32,143 nt of DNA from Nocardioides sp. (GTDB taxonomy: Bacteria > Actinomycetota > Actinomycetes > Propionibacteriales > Nocardioidaceae). The notes under the pieces were generated by a model. The model ran no database searches. It was not told the DNA's origin and was given only the letters and a program-made list of their open reading frames with translations. This document shows, piece by piece, positions 16,359-25,168 of this stretch; position 1 is the first letter of the stretch, and every line of letters starts with the position of its first letter. Location of the stretch: the NCBI GenBank assembly GCA_025966445.1, contig JAICRP010000005.1, positions 1 through 32,143 on the forward strand, read 5' to 3'. The position numbers and the translations under genes were made by a program.

Positions 16359-19043
16359 TCAGGTCGCGGTGCCACTCCCGTCGACGGTCGCCGGCATCAG
16401 GGCCGCCCGGCGGCGGGCGTCGAGCGGGGACGTCCGGCGGCTGAGCCGCTGGTCGAGCACCTCGGCGGCGCGCTCACCCTGGCCCGAGCGGGCCAGCGCG
16501 TACACCAGCGTGTCCTCCAGCACCTCGCGCTGAGCGGCGCTGCCGCCGAGCACCCCCGTGCGGGGCAGCAGGGTGGTGAGCCGGTCGGCCGCGTCGGCGA
16601 ACTCACCCTCGACGACCTGCTGGAGCGCCCCGCACAGCGGTGCGACGACGTCGCGGAACGCCGGGTCGTGGTGGGCGTGTGCGATGGTGCGCAGCGCCGC
16701 GAGGCCGACCTCGTCGCCCTCGGTCGCCAGGCCCAGGGCGGAGTGCATGGCGGCGAACGCGGTGGGCGGGTTGAGCAGCCACCCGTCGGGAGCCGAGGCG
16801 CAGACCGCCTCGCTGGGCAGGGGGCCCTCCCACGTGCCGGTCACGTGGCAGCGCCAGAGCAGCGCACCGCTGTCGACCAGGGCCCGGGAGCCGGTGACGA
16901 GCGGCGGGGCCAGCTCGCGCTCGTAGCGTCGGCGCACCGCGTCGACGTCGCACTGCATGAGCTCGTGCAGGGCCGCGTGCCACGAGAAGTGCGAGCGGTG
17001 GTTGGCCTCCGGCCCGCGGCTGCGGATCCAGCCGTCGAGCCAGGCGAGACCCTCGGTGTGCTGTCCTGTCTCGTAGTACACGTGGGCGCGGGCGTGCACG
17101 GCGTGGCCGGACGCGGGCTCGACCGAGAGGGCGTACGACGCCAGCTCCTCGGCCTCGCCCCAGCGCTCCTGGTCCTGGCGGACGAACGCCAGCTGGCCGG
17201 CGTACCACCAGTCGTCGCCGTAGGTGCGCCCCAGACCCTCGACGAGCTGGGCGGTCTGGCGGCCGGACGTGAGCCCGCCGAACGCGACGGTGGGGACGGC
17301 GACGCTGACGGCCAGGGCGTCACGAGGGAACAGGCGGATGTGGCGGAGCAGCGCGGCGGCCCCGGTCTCCTCGTCGCTGCGCAACCGGGTGGTCACGGCG
17401 TCGAGGAAGCTCACCTCGCGGTCGTCGAGGTGACGGTCCGCCGCAGCGGCGTGCGCGGCCTGCAGGGCCTGACGCCACGAGCCGACGGCCCCCCACTCGT
17501 GGCCGAGCAGGGCCAGGGCCGCGTGGGCCTGGGCGAAGCCGGGGTCGGCGGCGACGGCCGCCTCGAGCCCCGACTCGACGCCGTCCTGCAGGCAGAGCAG
17601 CCGGCCGAGTGCGCGGTTGTACGCCGTCGCGGCCTTGCGGTTGGTCGTGAGGGTCAGGCCGTAGAGGTCCCCCGGCCGACGACGGGTCTCGCCGTGCAGG
17701 GCTCGTGCCACCGACCGGGCCACGTCGTACGCCTGCTCGCGGATCTCCGGCATCGCCGTCGTCTCCCACAGGTTGCCGCGGCGCAGCGTGCCGATCGCGT
17801 AGAACGGGATGGTCGGGGGAAGCACCCCGAGGACGCGGCCGTCGTCGGCCGTGTCGATGCCCAGGCCGGACGGGCCGGGGCGGACGAGGCCGGTCTGGTT
17901 CAGCGCGGCCAGCAGCGGGTCCTTGGCCGAGGCACCTGTGGGCCCGGTGCAGTTGACGACGCCGGCGACGGCCAGCTCGGTGCCGTCGCTGAGGGTGACG
18001 GCGACGCCGTCGTCGGTCGGTCTCGCCGCCGCGACCGTGCCCGTGTGGCGGGTCCAGCGCCCCGAGGCGTCGATGGCCTCGAGGCGCTCGGCGGTGATGG
18101 GAGGCATCCGGTGGCGGCGTGCGTCCCAGGCCCGGGCGTCGTCGGCGAGGAAGGTACGGCGGTCGTCGTCGGAGAGGCCCCGCCAGAGCTGGGCGGTGAC
18201 GGGGCGCAGCCCGTCGATGGCGGCCCGCCAGTCACCGGTCTCGGCCACGGTCCGCTCGACGTGCGTGACGACGGCGGACCGGAGGTCGTCGAGGGTGTGC
18301 AGCCGGGTGATGCCGGGCGGCGGTGGCACGGGCGGTGTCGTCGGGAGCACGTGGTGAGCCGGCACCACGTCGTGGCGCGAGACCGTGTGCAGCGTGCGGC
18401 CGGGGCGGTCCGCGGCGATCGCGACGTCGACCATCGTCAGTCCGGTGCCGACGAGGAGCAGGTCGCCTTCGGGGAGCTCGTCGGTCCACGGGTCGAGGAG
18501 CCGGCCCGAGGCGGCCAGCTCCTCGGGCGCCCAGTCGGTCCCGGCCTTGGCACCGGGGGCGAGCCCGGCGGCGCGGGCGACGATCGTGGCGCCGTTGGTG
18601 GTGCCGTCGTCGAGGCGCACCACCAGCCGGTCGCCGCGGCGGTCGACGCCGACGACGGACGCCTGGCGGCGGACGAGGCGCGCGTTGGCGGGGTACTCGG
18701 CCGCCGCGCGGAGCAGGCTCTCGATGTAGTCGCCGTAGACGCGGCGGGGGACGAAGTCCTGCGGCTGCGCCTGAGGGTCGTGGTGCTGGCGGACCCAGCG
18801 GTAGAAGTGCTCCGGGTCGCGGGGGAACGCGCTCATGCCGCTCGCCGGGACGTTGAGCAGGTGGCGGTCGTCGGCGGTGGAGTACGCCGTGCCGCGGCCG
18901 GTGCGGGGGGAGGGGTCGACGAGCTCGACCCGGAAGCGCGAGGAGAGTCCCGTGACCAGGTGCGAGGCGGTCAGCGCACCACCGGCGCCCGCGCCGATCA
19001 CCACCACGCAGCAGTCGCCCTCGCCACCGTGCATCGACCCCAC
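16359..19043 (-). CDS. Fusion of FAD/NAD(P)-binding flavoprotein domain and C-terminal TPR/TTC38-like domain (start GTG 19043 or ATG 19034)
   Basis: CVVVIGAGAGGALTASHL (GxGxxG), GRGTAYSTADDRHLLNVPASGMSAFPRDPEHFYRW, LLVGTGLTMVDVA, VVNCTGPTG; then TAYNRALGRLLCLQDGVESGLEAAVAADPGFAQAHAALALLGHEWG and helical repeats to the end. Single uninterrupted ORF. Confidence 0.85.
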   Translation of the reverse strand: MGSMHGGEGDCCVVVIGAGAGGALTASHLVTGLSSRFRVELVDPSPRTGRGTAYSTADDRHLLNVPASGMSAFPRDPEHFYRWVRQHHDPQAQPQDFVPRRVYGDYIESLLRAAAEYPANARLVRRQASVVGVDRRGDRLVVRLDDGTTNGATIVARAAGLAPGAKAGTDWAPEELAASGRLLDPWTDELPEGDLLLVGTGLTMVDVAIAADRPGRTLHTVSRHDVVPAHHVLPTTPPVPPPPGITRLHTLDDLRSAVVTHVERTVAETGDWRAAIDGLRPVTAQLWRGLSDDDRRTFLADDARAWDARRHRMPPITAERLEAIDASGRWTRHTGTVAAARPTDDGVAVTLSDGTELAVAGVVNCTGPTGASAKDPLLAALNQTGLVRPGPSGLGIDTADDGRVLGVLPPTIPFYAIGTLRRGNLWETTAMPEIREQAYDVARSVARALHGETRRRPGDLYGLTLTTNRKAATAYNRALGRLLCLQDGVESGLEAAVAADPGFAQAHAALALLGHEWGAVGSWRQALQAAHAAAADRHLDDREVSFLDAVTTRLRSDEETGAAALLRHIRLFPRDALAVSVAVPTVAFGGLTSGRQTAQLVEGLGRTYGDDWWYAGQLAFVRQDQERWGEAEELASYALSVEPASGHAVHARAHVYYETGQHTEGLAWLDGWIRSRGPEANHRSHFSWHAALHELMQCDVDAVRRRYERELAPPLVTGSRALVDSGALLWRCHVTGTWEGPLPSEAVCASAPDGWLLNPPTAFAAMHSALGLATEGDEVGLAALRTIAHAHHDPAFRDVVAPLCGALQQVVEGEFADAADRLTTLLPRTGVLGGSAAQREVLEDTLVYALARSGQGERAAEVLDQRLSRRTSPLDARRRAALMPATVDGSGTAT

Positions 19044-19280
19044 CCCTTAAAGTCCACTGATTCAGGTGACTTAAACTATCAAACCCCGGGGGGTCGGGGA
19101 CGAATCCTCGAGGGCGGGTCGGGCGTCGTACGGGGTAACGATGCGGTCGCAGTGTCTCTCCGGGCACTGACGTATCGGCAGGACCAGGGCAGACTCCTGG
19201 TGATCGGGCGGGAAGTGAGAGGTAGCGTGTTGGCCAGCGACTCGGGCGGTCGCGAACGCGGCGACTTCGGGGGGAGACCG

Positions 19281-20795
19281 GTGACACCAACGAGCAGGCG
19301 TCTGGGGCGGGGGCCCGCCCTCCGGCGACTCTGCCTGGTCGCCGTCCTGGCGCCCCTGTCGGTGATCGCCACCGCGGGGCTGGTGCGCCCCGACGCGAGC
19401 ACGCCCGGGCGTTCGGTGCTCTCCTTCCCGGCGGCGTCCGCCGCCGACCCCGTCATCCCCGACGTCCCCGAGCTCTCCGGTGCGGTCGAGGCGCCGGCGT
19501 CGGTGTCCGAGGACCCGCGCCGCGACTCGGCCGGTCTCGGCGTCCTGGCCGACGCCCGGGGGACCGCGTCCGTGGAGCCGGTGCCGAGCCGCGCCCTGAC
19601 GGCCTACCAGCGGGCCGAGACCGTGATGCGCCAGGCCGACCCCTCCTGCCACCTGACCTGGCAGCTGATCGCGGCGATCGGCCAGGTCGAGAGCAACCAC
19701 GGCCGGTTCGGCGGGGCCCTGATGACCGCCGACGGCGTCGTGCACCCGGCGATCCTCGGCCCGCGGCTCACCGGACGCGGCGCCACGTCGCGCATCGGCG
19801 ACACCGACGCCGGCATGCTCGACGGTGACCAGCGCTTCGACCGCGCTGTCGGCCCGATGCAGTTCATCCCGTCGACCTGGACGGTCGTCGGCGTGGACGC
19901 GGACGGTGACGGGCGGCGCGACCCTCAGGACATCGACGACGCGAGCCTCGCCACGGCGGTGTACCTCTGCAGCGGCAGCGACGACCTGGCGACGCGAGCG
20001 GGCCAGCGCGCGTCCGTGTTCCGTTACAACCACAGCAAGGCGTACGTCGACCTGGTGATCGGCATCATGGCGGGTTACCTCCACGCCGACCCGGCCATGT
20101 TCCGGCTGATCGGCGCGTTCGGCACCGGCGTGCTCGACCCGAAGGCCTACCCCTACCCGACCGGTGGAGGCGGTGGCCCGGTCCCCGGCCAGCCGGAGCC
20201 GACCTTCGAGGTGGTCGATCCCACCTCCGGCCCGACGTCCGGCCCGACCTCGGGGCCCACCGGCAAGCCGAGCGACCAGCCCACGACCAAGCCGACGGCG
20301 ACGGTGACCGAGACGGCGACCCCGGCCCCGTCGGCGAAGCCGACACCCTCGGCCACCGCGACGCCGACGGCCGCTGTTCCGACGACCGCCGCACCCACCC
20401 CGTCGGCCGCACCCACCGACGTACCTTCGAGCCCGGCCCCCACGCCGACCGAGACCGCGCCCACGGACTCCGGGACCCCGACCGCGACGGCCGAACCCAC
20501 GGACGGGCCGACCGATGGGCCGACCGATGGGCCGACCGATGGGCCGACCGATGGGCCGACCGATCCGGGCGACGGCGGCACCGAGATCCCGCAGGCCGTC
20601 CTCGATGCGTACGCCGCGTGCGTCACCGCCGGCGTCGACCCTGTCGACCTGGTCGGCATGACCGCCTGCCTGGTGGAGGCGACCGGCCTCGCGGCCGACG
20701 ACCCGATCCTGGTGGCCGTGCTGGCCAACCCACCCGTCACCCCGCCCGCCCCCACCGAGAGCCAGCCGCAGGCGCGTCGTCGTCGCCGACGCTGA
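19281..20795 (+). CDS. Secreted lytic transglycosylase (SLT/MltB-like) with Pro/Thr-rich tail
   Basis: GTG at 19281; signal-like N-terminus; LTWQLIAAIGQVESNHGRFGG, AVGPMQFIPSTWTVVGVDADGDGRRDPQDIDDASLATAVYLCSG; TSGP and PTDG repeats; C-terminal IPQAVLDAYAACV... segment. Confidence 0.9.
   Translation: MTPTSRRLGRGPALRRLCLVAVLAPLSVIATAGLVRPDASTPGRSVLSFPAASAADPVIPDVPELSGAVEAPASVSEDPRRDSAGLGVLADARGTASVEPVPSRALTAYQRAETVMRQADPSCHLTWQLIAAIGQVESNHGRFGGALMTADGVVHPAILGPRLTGRGATSRIGDTDAGMLDGDQRFDRAVGPMQFIPSTWTVVGVDADGDGRRDPQDIDDASLATAVYLCSGSDDLATRAGQRASVFRYNHSKAYVDLVIGIMAGYLHADPAMFRLIGAFGTGVLDPKAYPYPTGGGGGPVPGQPEPTFEVVDPTSGPTSGPTSGPTGKPSDQPTTKPTATVTETATPAPSAKPTPSATATPTAAVPTTAAPTPSAAPTDVPSSPAPTPTETAPTDSGTPTATAEPTDGPTDGPTDGPTDGPTDGPTDPGDGGTEIPQAVLDAYAACVTAGVDPVDLVGMTACLVEATGLAADDPILVAVLANPPVTPPAPTESQPQARRRRRR
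20496..20567 (+). repeat. 12-bp tandem repeat encoding PTDG x5 (+ PTDP)
   Basis: CCGACCGATGGG repeated near-identically in frame with the transglycosylase. Confidence 0.9.
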
Positions 20796-20815
20796 GTGAC
20801 CCGAGCGCGACGGGC

Positions 20816-22066
20816 TCAGCCGCCGAGCATCACTCCGACGGGACTGCGGACGAAGCCGGGGAACACTGCGGCGGGGCTGGCGCCGAACCGGCTGACGACG
20901 ATCTCCGACAGCACGCTGCGGTAGTCCGTGGTCACGAGCAGGTCGCCGTCGAGGGTGTTGGAGAGGCCGGGCCACGTGCCGTAGTACGTGCCGCCCTTGA
21001 CGCCGGCACCGGCGAGGAACATCACGTTGCCGTAGCCGTGGTCAGTGCCGCCGCTGGCGTTCTCCTGCACGCGGCGGCCGAACTCGCTGATGGTGACGAC
21101 GGTGACCCGGTCGGCCCAGGGGCCGAGGTCGGTGAGGAAGGCGGCGAGCGAGCGGGCCAGGTCGCCGGCGTTCTGGACGAGGAGTCCCCACTCGACGGTG
21201 CCGATGTCGGTGTGCATGTCCCAGTCGCCCTGGTCGACGGTGAGCACGGCGACGCCGACGTCGCCCTTGATCACGCGCGCGACCTCACCGAGGGCGCGGC
21301 CGAGGTCGGACCCCGGGTACTCGGCGCCGTTGGCCGGTTCGTCGGGCGTGTCCTTGACGGGCTGGAAGCCGGCGACCGCACCGAACGTCGACTTCATCGC
21401 CCGGCCGAGCCCGGAGGTGTTGCCGTCCCAGAGCGCGTGCAGCGCCCGGACGCGACGATGCTCGGTGTCCCAGTCGTCGTCGCCCGCGATGGCCACGCCG
21501 CCGACGCTGGGGGCCGACATCACCGGCTGGGGACCGTAGAGAGAGGTGGGCGGAACGCCGCCGGCGAGGTTCAGGCCCTGGAGCGGGTTGGCGTCGGCGT
21601 CGGTGCCGACGAGGCGGTTGAGCCAGCCGGAGCGCACCGACGAGCCGGGGGCGGCGTCCTCGACCTCCTCCATCGCGGCGAAGTGCGAACGGTTCGGCGC
21701 CGGCAGGCCGGTCGCGTGCACCGCGGCCATCTTGCCCGCGGTCCAGAACGGCAGCAGCGGCTCGAGCTCCGGGTGCAGCCCGAACATGCCGTCCTTGGCC
21801 AGCAACGTCTCGGAGGGGACGGCGATGTTGGGGCGCGCGGCGTAGTACGCCGGGTCGGCGTGCGGCACGACGAGGCTGAGGCCGTCGCACGCACCGCGCA
21901 GCGACAGCACCACGAGCACCGAGGGCGCGGAGGCGGCCGAGGCCGGCGATGCGGTGACGACGGCGGAGCCGAAGACGGTCGTCGAGGCGCCCACGGCGAG
22001 GGCGCCGCGGAACAGCCCGCGACGGCTCAGCGTCGCGAACTCGGGACAGCAGTCCTGCTGGGTCAT
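20816..22066 (-). CDS. DUF1501 family protein, Tat-type signal
   Basis: SRRGLFRGALAVGAS Tat-like motif; VLVVLSLRGACDGLSLVVPHADPAYYAARPNIAVP; VVTISEFGRRVQENASGGTDHGYGNVMFLAG. Confidence 0.92.
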   Translation of the reverse strand: MTQQDCCPEFATLSRRGLFRGALAVGASTTVFGSAVVTASPASAASAPSVLVVLSLRGACDGLSLVVPHADPAYYAARPNIAVPSETLLAKDGMFGLHPELEPLLPFWTAGKMAAVHATGLPAPNRSHFAAMEEVEDAAPGSSVRSGWLNRLVGTDADANPLQGLNLAGGVPPTSLYGPQPVMSAPSVGGVAIAGDDDWDTEHRRVRALHALWDGNTSGLGRAMKSTFGAVAGFQPVKDTPDEPANGAEYPGSDLGRALGEVARVIKGDVGVAVLTVDQGDWDMHTDIGTVEWGLLVQNAGDLARSLAAFLTDLGPWADRVTVVTISEFGRRVQENASGGTDHGYGNVMFLAGAGVKGGTYYGTWPGLSNTLDGDLLVTTDYRSVLSEIVVSRFGASPAAVFPGFVRSPVGVMLGG

Positions 22067-22073
22067 CGTCTCG

Positions 22074-23621
22074 TCACCTGCTCATGAAGTCGGGGGAGTC
22101 GAGGAAGGTGGTGAGCAGCCGGGGCATGTCCCAGGCCACCACCCCGTGCTTCTCGTCGATCCACTCGCGGGGCTTGGCCCCGACGGCGTTGCAGCACGCC
22201 TTGAGCAGGCGGTCGCCGGCGGGCCGGTGCAGGATCTGGCGCGAGAGGTGGTCGACCAGGTCCTGGAACCTCAGCCGGTCCTCGGGCAGGCGGTCGACGG
22301 GCGCGACGTAGTGCACGCCCTTGGTGGGCCACCAGCCGCCGCACAGCGTGTAGTGCGTCCGCAGCGACGCCATCAGCCGCGCCGGCGAGGACCACGAGTC
22401 GTTGTCGAGGGGCTGCCCGTCGGGTCGCGGCCAGCCCAGCGGCCGGATGCCGAGGTCACCGACCTGCCAGAGCACCGCGTTGACGCCGGCGTCGTAGTCG
22501 CGGGGCTTGTCCATCCGGATGCCGAGCAGCCGGTAGGTCGCCACGATGTCCTCGCCGGGGTCGCGGACCTTCAGCCCCTCCGAGCGCTGGAACTCGCGTG
22601 ACCGCACCAGCGCACGGAGCACGGGGACGATCTCGGTGTCGTTCTTCAGGTAGACCTTGGCCAGCCGCGAGACCAGGCCCGCCGAGGGTCGGTCACGGAC
22701 GAACTTCACGGCGAGCTTCTGCGCGATCCGACGGGCCGTGGCCGGGTGGTGGGCGAGGTACTCGAGGTAGCGACGGGTGAGGTCCTGGCCGTCCTTCTTC
22801 CTGTTGGAGTCCTTGAACCCCAGCACCTTGACGCGACCACGCCAGTGCTCCTCGGGGTTGTAGAGCGCCTGCCACGTCTCCCACATGTCGACGGTGTAGC
22901 CCGTGAGGATCCGCGCCGAGGCCTTGACGTGGTCCTCGGTGAACCTGCCCTCGCCGACGGTGTGGCACTCCAGCAGCTCGCGGCCGAGGTTCTCGTTGGG
23001 GTGACGCTTGGTCGAGGTGGCCTGGTCGAGGTAGATGAGCATCGCCGGGTGGGTGATCGCGCCCACGAGCAGGTCGGAGAACTTCCCCAGCGCGTGCTTG
23101 CGCACGAGGTCGCCGTACGACGCCCGGTAGGTGAACTGCGCGTCGCCGTTCACCGGGACGTTGAGGTGGTTCTCCCAGAACTCGGTCATCATCTCGAGCA
23201 CGGGTCGGTTGGTGCGCATCCGTCGCTGCAGCACCCGCCGCTGGTAGTTGTCCATCACCTCCCAGCCGGCCTGCTGCTGGGTGATCTGCCGTTGCCACAG
23301 CTTGGCGGGCGAGTACGACAGCTCGGGCCACCAGGAGTCGACCTTGCCGACCTCCTTGTCGGAGACGCTGCTCGGCTTGAGCTGGCTCTCGAACCACGCC
23401 AGCCCACCGCCCGCCTGGCGCACGTCGCGCGCGAGCTCGGGCGTCAGGCCGTAGGAGAAGCGGGTCACCAGGTGCCGGTCGGGCTTGCTCAGCAGCGGCG
23501 GTCCGTCGTGCTTCTTGCCACCGGCGGCGAACGCCGGGTCGGCGGTCGCCGTGACGGCGACGGCCGAGGCCGCGAGGGCACCGCCGACGAGGGCGCGGCG
23601 GCTCGGGGGAGGAGTCGTCAT
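22074..23621 (-). CDS. DUF1800 family protein, Tat/Sec-type signal
   Basis: HLVTRFSYGLTPEL, MMTEFWENHLNV, LIYLDQATSTKRHPNENLGRELLECHTVGEGRFTEDHVKASARILTGY. Confidence 0.92.
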   Translation of the reverse strand: MTTPPPSRRALVGGALAASAVAVTATADPAFAAGGKKHDGPPLLSKPDRHLVTRFSYGLTPELARDVRQAGGGLAWFESQLKPSSVSDKEVGKVDSWWPELSYSPAKLWQRQITQQQAGWEVMDNYQRRVLQRRMRTNRPVLEMMTEFWENHLNVPVNGDAQFTYRASYGDLVRKHALGKFSDLLVGAITHPAMLIYLDQATSTKRHPNENLGRELLECHTVGEGRFTEDHVKASARILTGYTVDMWETWQALYNPEEHWRGRVKVLGFKDSNRKKDGQDLTRRYLEYLAHHPATARRIAQKLAVKFVRDRPSAGLVSRLAKVYLKNDTEIVPVLRALVRSREFQRSEGLKVRDPGEDIVATYRLLGIRMDKPRDYDAGVNAVLWQVGDLGIRPLGWPRPDGQPLDNDSWSSPARLMASLRTHYTLCGGWWPTKGVHYVAPVDRLPEDRLRFQDLVDHLSRQILHRPAGDRLLKACCNAVGAKPREWIDEKHGVVAWDMPRLLTTFLDSPDFMSR

Positions 23622-23806
23622 GAGTGTTGCTCCGGGGGGAGGGGTGCCTCATCGTAGGGGGCGATCCCACCCCAGGGGCGCGGTTTCGCCGGGGTGGACG
23701 CGACGCCAGTACAGTGCACGAGTCCCCTTCCCCGTACCCGAAGGACACGCGCGCCGCACATGGACGGCCCTCTTCATCGGCCCCAGCACGCATCCTGGTG
23801 CGACCG

Positions 23807-25168
23807 ATGACCGCCTGGATCCTGCTGGCGGTCTCGCTGGTGCTCATCGTCGCGTGCGGCGTCTTCGTCGCGGCGGAGTTCGCCTTCGTCACCGTCGACC
23901 GCTCCCGTGTCGAGCAGCTCGCGGCCGAGGGTGACTCCGGTGCCATCGGCGTGCTGGCGGCGTTGCGCTCGCTCTCGACGCAGCTCTCCGGCGCCCAGGT
24001 CGGCATCACCGTCACCAACCTGGCCATCGGCTTCCTCGCCGAGCCGGCGATCGCGGAGCTGATCTCTCCACCGCTGGAGGCGGTCGGGATACCCGAGGAC
24101 GTCATCCGTCCCCTCGCCATCGGCCTCGGGCTGGCGCTCGGCGCGACGCTGACCATGATCTTCGGCGAGCTGGTGCCGAAGAACCTCGCCATCGCCAAGC
24201 CGATGGAGACCGCCAGGGCGACGCAGGGGTTCATGCGGCTGTTCACGACCGTGAACACCTGGCCCATCAAGCTGCTCAACGGCTCGGCCAACGCGATCGT
24301 CCGCGCGCTCGGCATGGAGCCCCAGGAGGAGCTGCGCTCCGCGCGCTCGTCGACGGAGCTCGCGTCCCTGATCGCCCGGTCCGCCGACCAGGGCACCCTG
24401 GACGCGGACACGGCCGAGCTGATGGAGAGGTCGGTGGAGTTCGGCCAGCGGACTGCCGGCGAGATCATGACGCCGCGGGTCCGCACGATCAGCCTCGACT
24501 CCAGCGACCGGGCGATCGCCGTGCTCGAGGCCGCCCGTACCTCCGGCCACTCCCGGTTCCCGGTGCTCGACCAGGGCGACAACGTCGTCGGCACTGTGCA
24601 CGTCAAGCACGCGGTGGCGCTGCCCCCGTCCGAGCGGCACACCACGCGTATCAAGCACCTGATGGTCCGGCCGATCGTGGTACCCGACTCGTTGCGCCTC
24701 GACCCGCTCCTGTCGCTGCTGCGCGCGGACGGCTTCCAGATGGCCGTCGTGCTGGACGAGTACGGCGGCCAGGCCGGCATCGTCACCCTCGAGGACGTCG
24801 TGGAGGAGATCGTCGGCGACATCGCCGACGAGCACGACCCACGGGGAGCGCAGGCCCGTCAGCTGCGCGACGGCTCGTGGACGATCTCGGGGCTGTTGCG
24901 GCCCGACGAGGTGGCCGACCTCACCGAGGTCGAGCTGCCCGAGAGCGAGGAGTACGACACCGTCGGCGGCCTCGTGATGAGCGTGCTCGGCAAGGTGCCC
25001 GATGTCGGCGACGTCGCGGAGGTCTTCGTGCCCGACCGCACCGACAGCCCCGACGGACCCGAGGGCCGCCACCAGCTCGCCGTGCTGACCGTCACCCACA
25101 TGGACGGGCTGCGGATCGACCGGTTGGCCCTGCGCCTGCTGACGCGTGAGGCCGGTGCGTCCTCGTGA
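23807..25168 (+). CDS. CNNM/hemolysin-C (CorC) family transporter-like protein, full length
   Basis: CNNM TM domain with AAEFAFVTVDRSRVEQL, CBS pair (GEIMTPRVRTISLDS; VLDEYGGQAGIVTLEDVVEEIVGDI), CorC_HlyC C-terminus (WTISGLLRPDEVADL...YDTVGGLVMSVLGKVP). Confidence 0.93.
   Translation: MTAWILLAVSLVLIVACGVFVAAEFAFVTVDRSRVEQLAAEGDSGAIGVLAALRSLSTQLSGAQVGITVTNLAIGFLAEPAIAELISPPLEAVGIPEDVIRPLAIGLGLALGATLTMIFGELVPKNLAIAKPMETARATQGFMRLFTTVNTWPIKLLNGSANAIVRALGMEPQEELRSARSSTELASLIARSADQGTLDADTAELMERSVEFGQRTAGEIMTPRVRTISLDSSDRAIAVLEAARTSGHSRFPVLDQGDNVVGTVHVKHAVALPPSERHTTRIKHLMVRPIVVPDSLRLDPLLSLLRADGFQMAVVLDEYGGQAGIVTLEDVVEEIVGDIADEHDPRGAQARQLRDGSWTISGLLRPDEVADLTEVELPESEEYDTVGGLVMSVLGKVPDVGDVAEVFVPDRTDSPDGPEGRHQLAVLTVTHMDGLRIDRLALRLLTREAGASS

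Noticed and set aside
16668-19280. Upstream part of the 1375-aa plus-strand ORF (16668..20795)
   Set aside because: Antisense to the well-supported flavoprotein/TPR gene; a high-GC shadow ORF. Only 19281..20795 has recognisable domains.
20496-20567. Possible CRISPR-like or minisatellite array
   Set aside because: Contiguous 12-bp units with no spacers, in frame with a coding tail; simple protein repeat.
19071-20975. 634-aa minus-strand ORF with GRPI repeats
   Set aside because: Mirror of the PTDG repeat in the transglycosylase; composition artefact.
23774-25099. 441-aa minus-strand ORF opposite the CNNM gene
   Set aside because: Shadow ORF rich in G/R/D/H with no domain signature.
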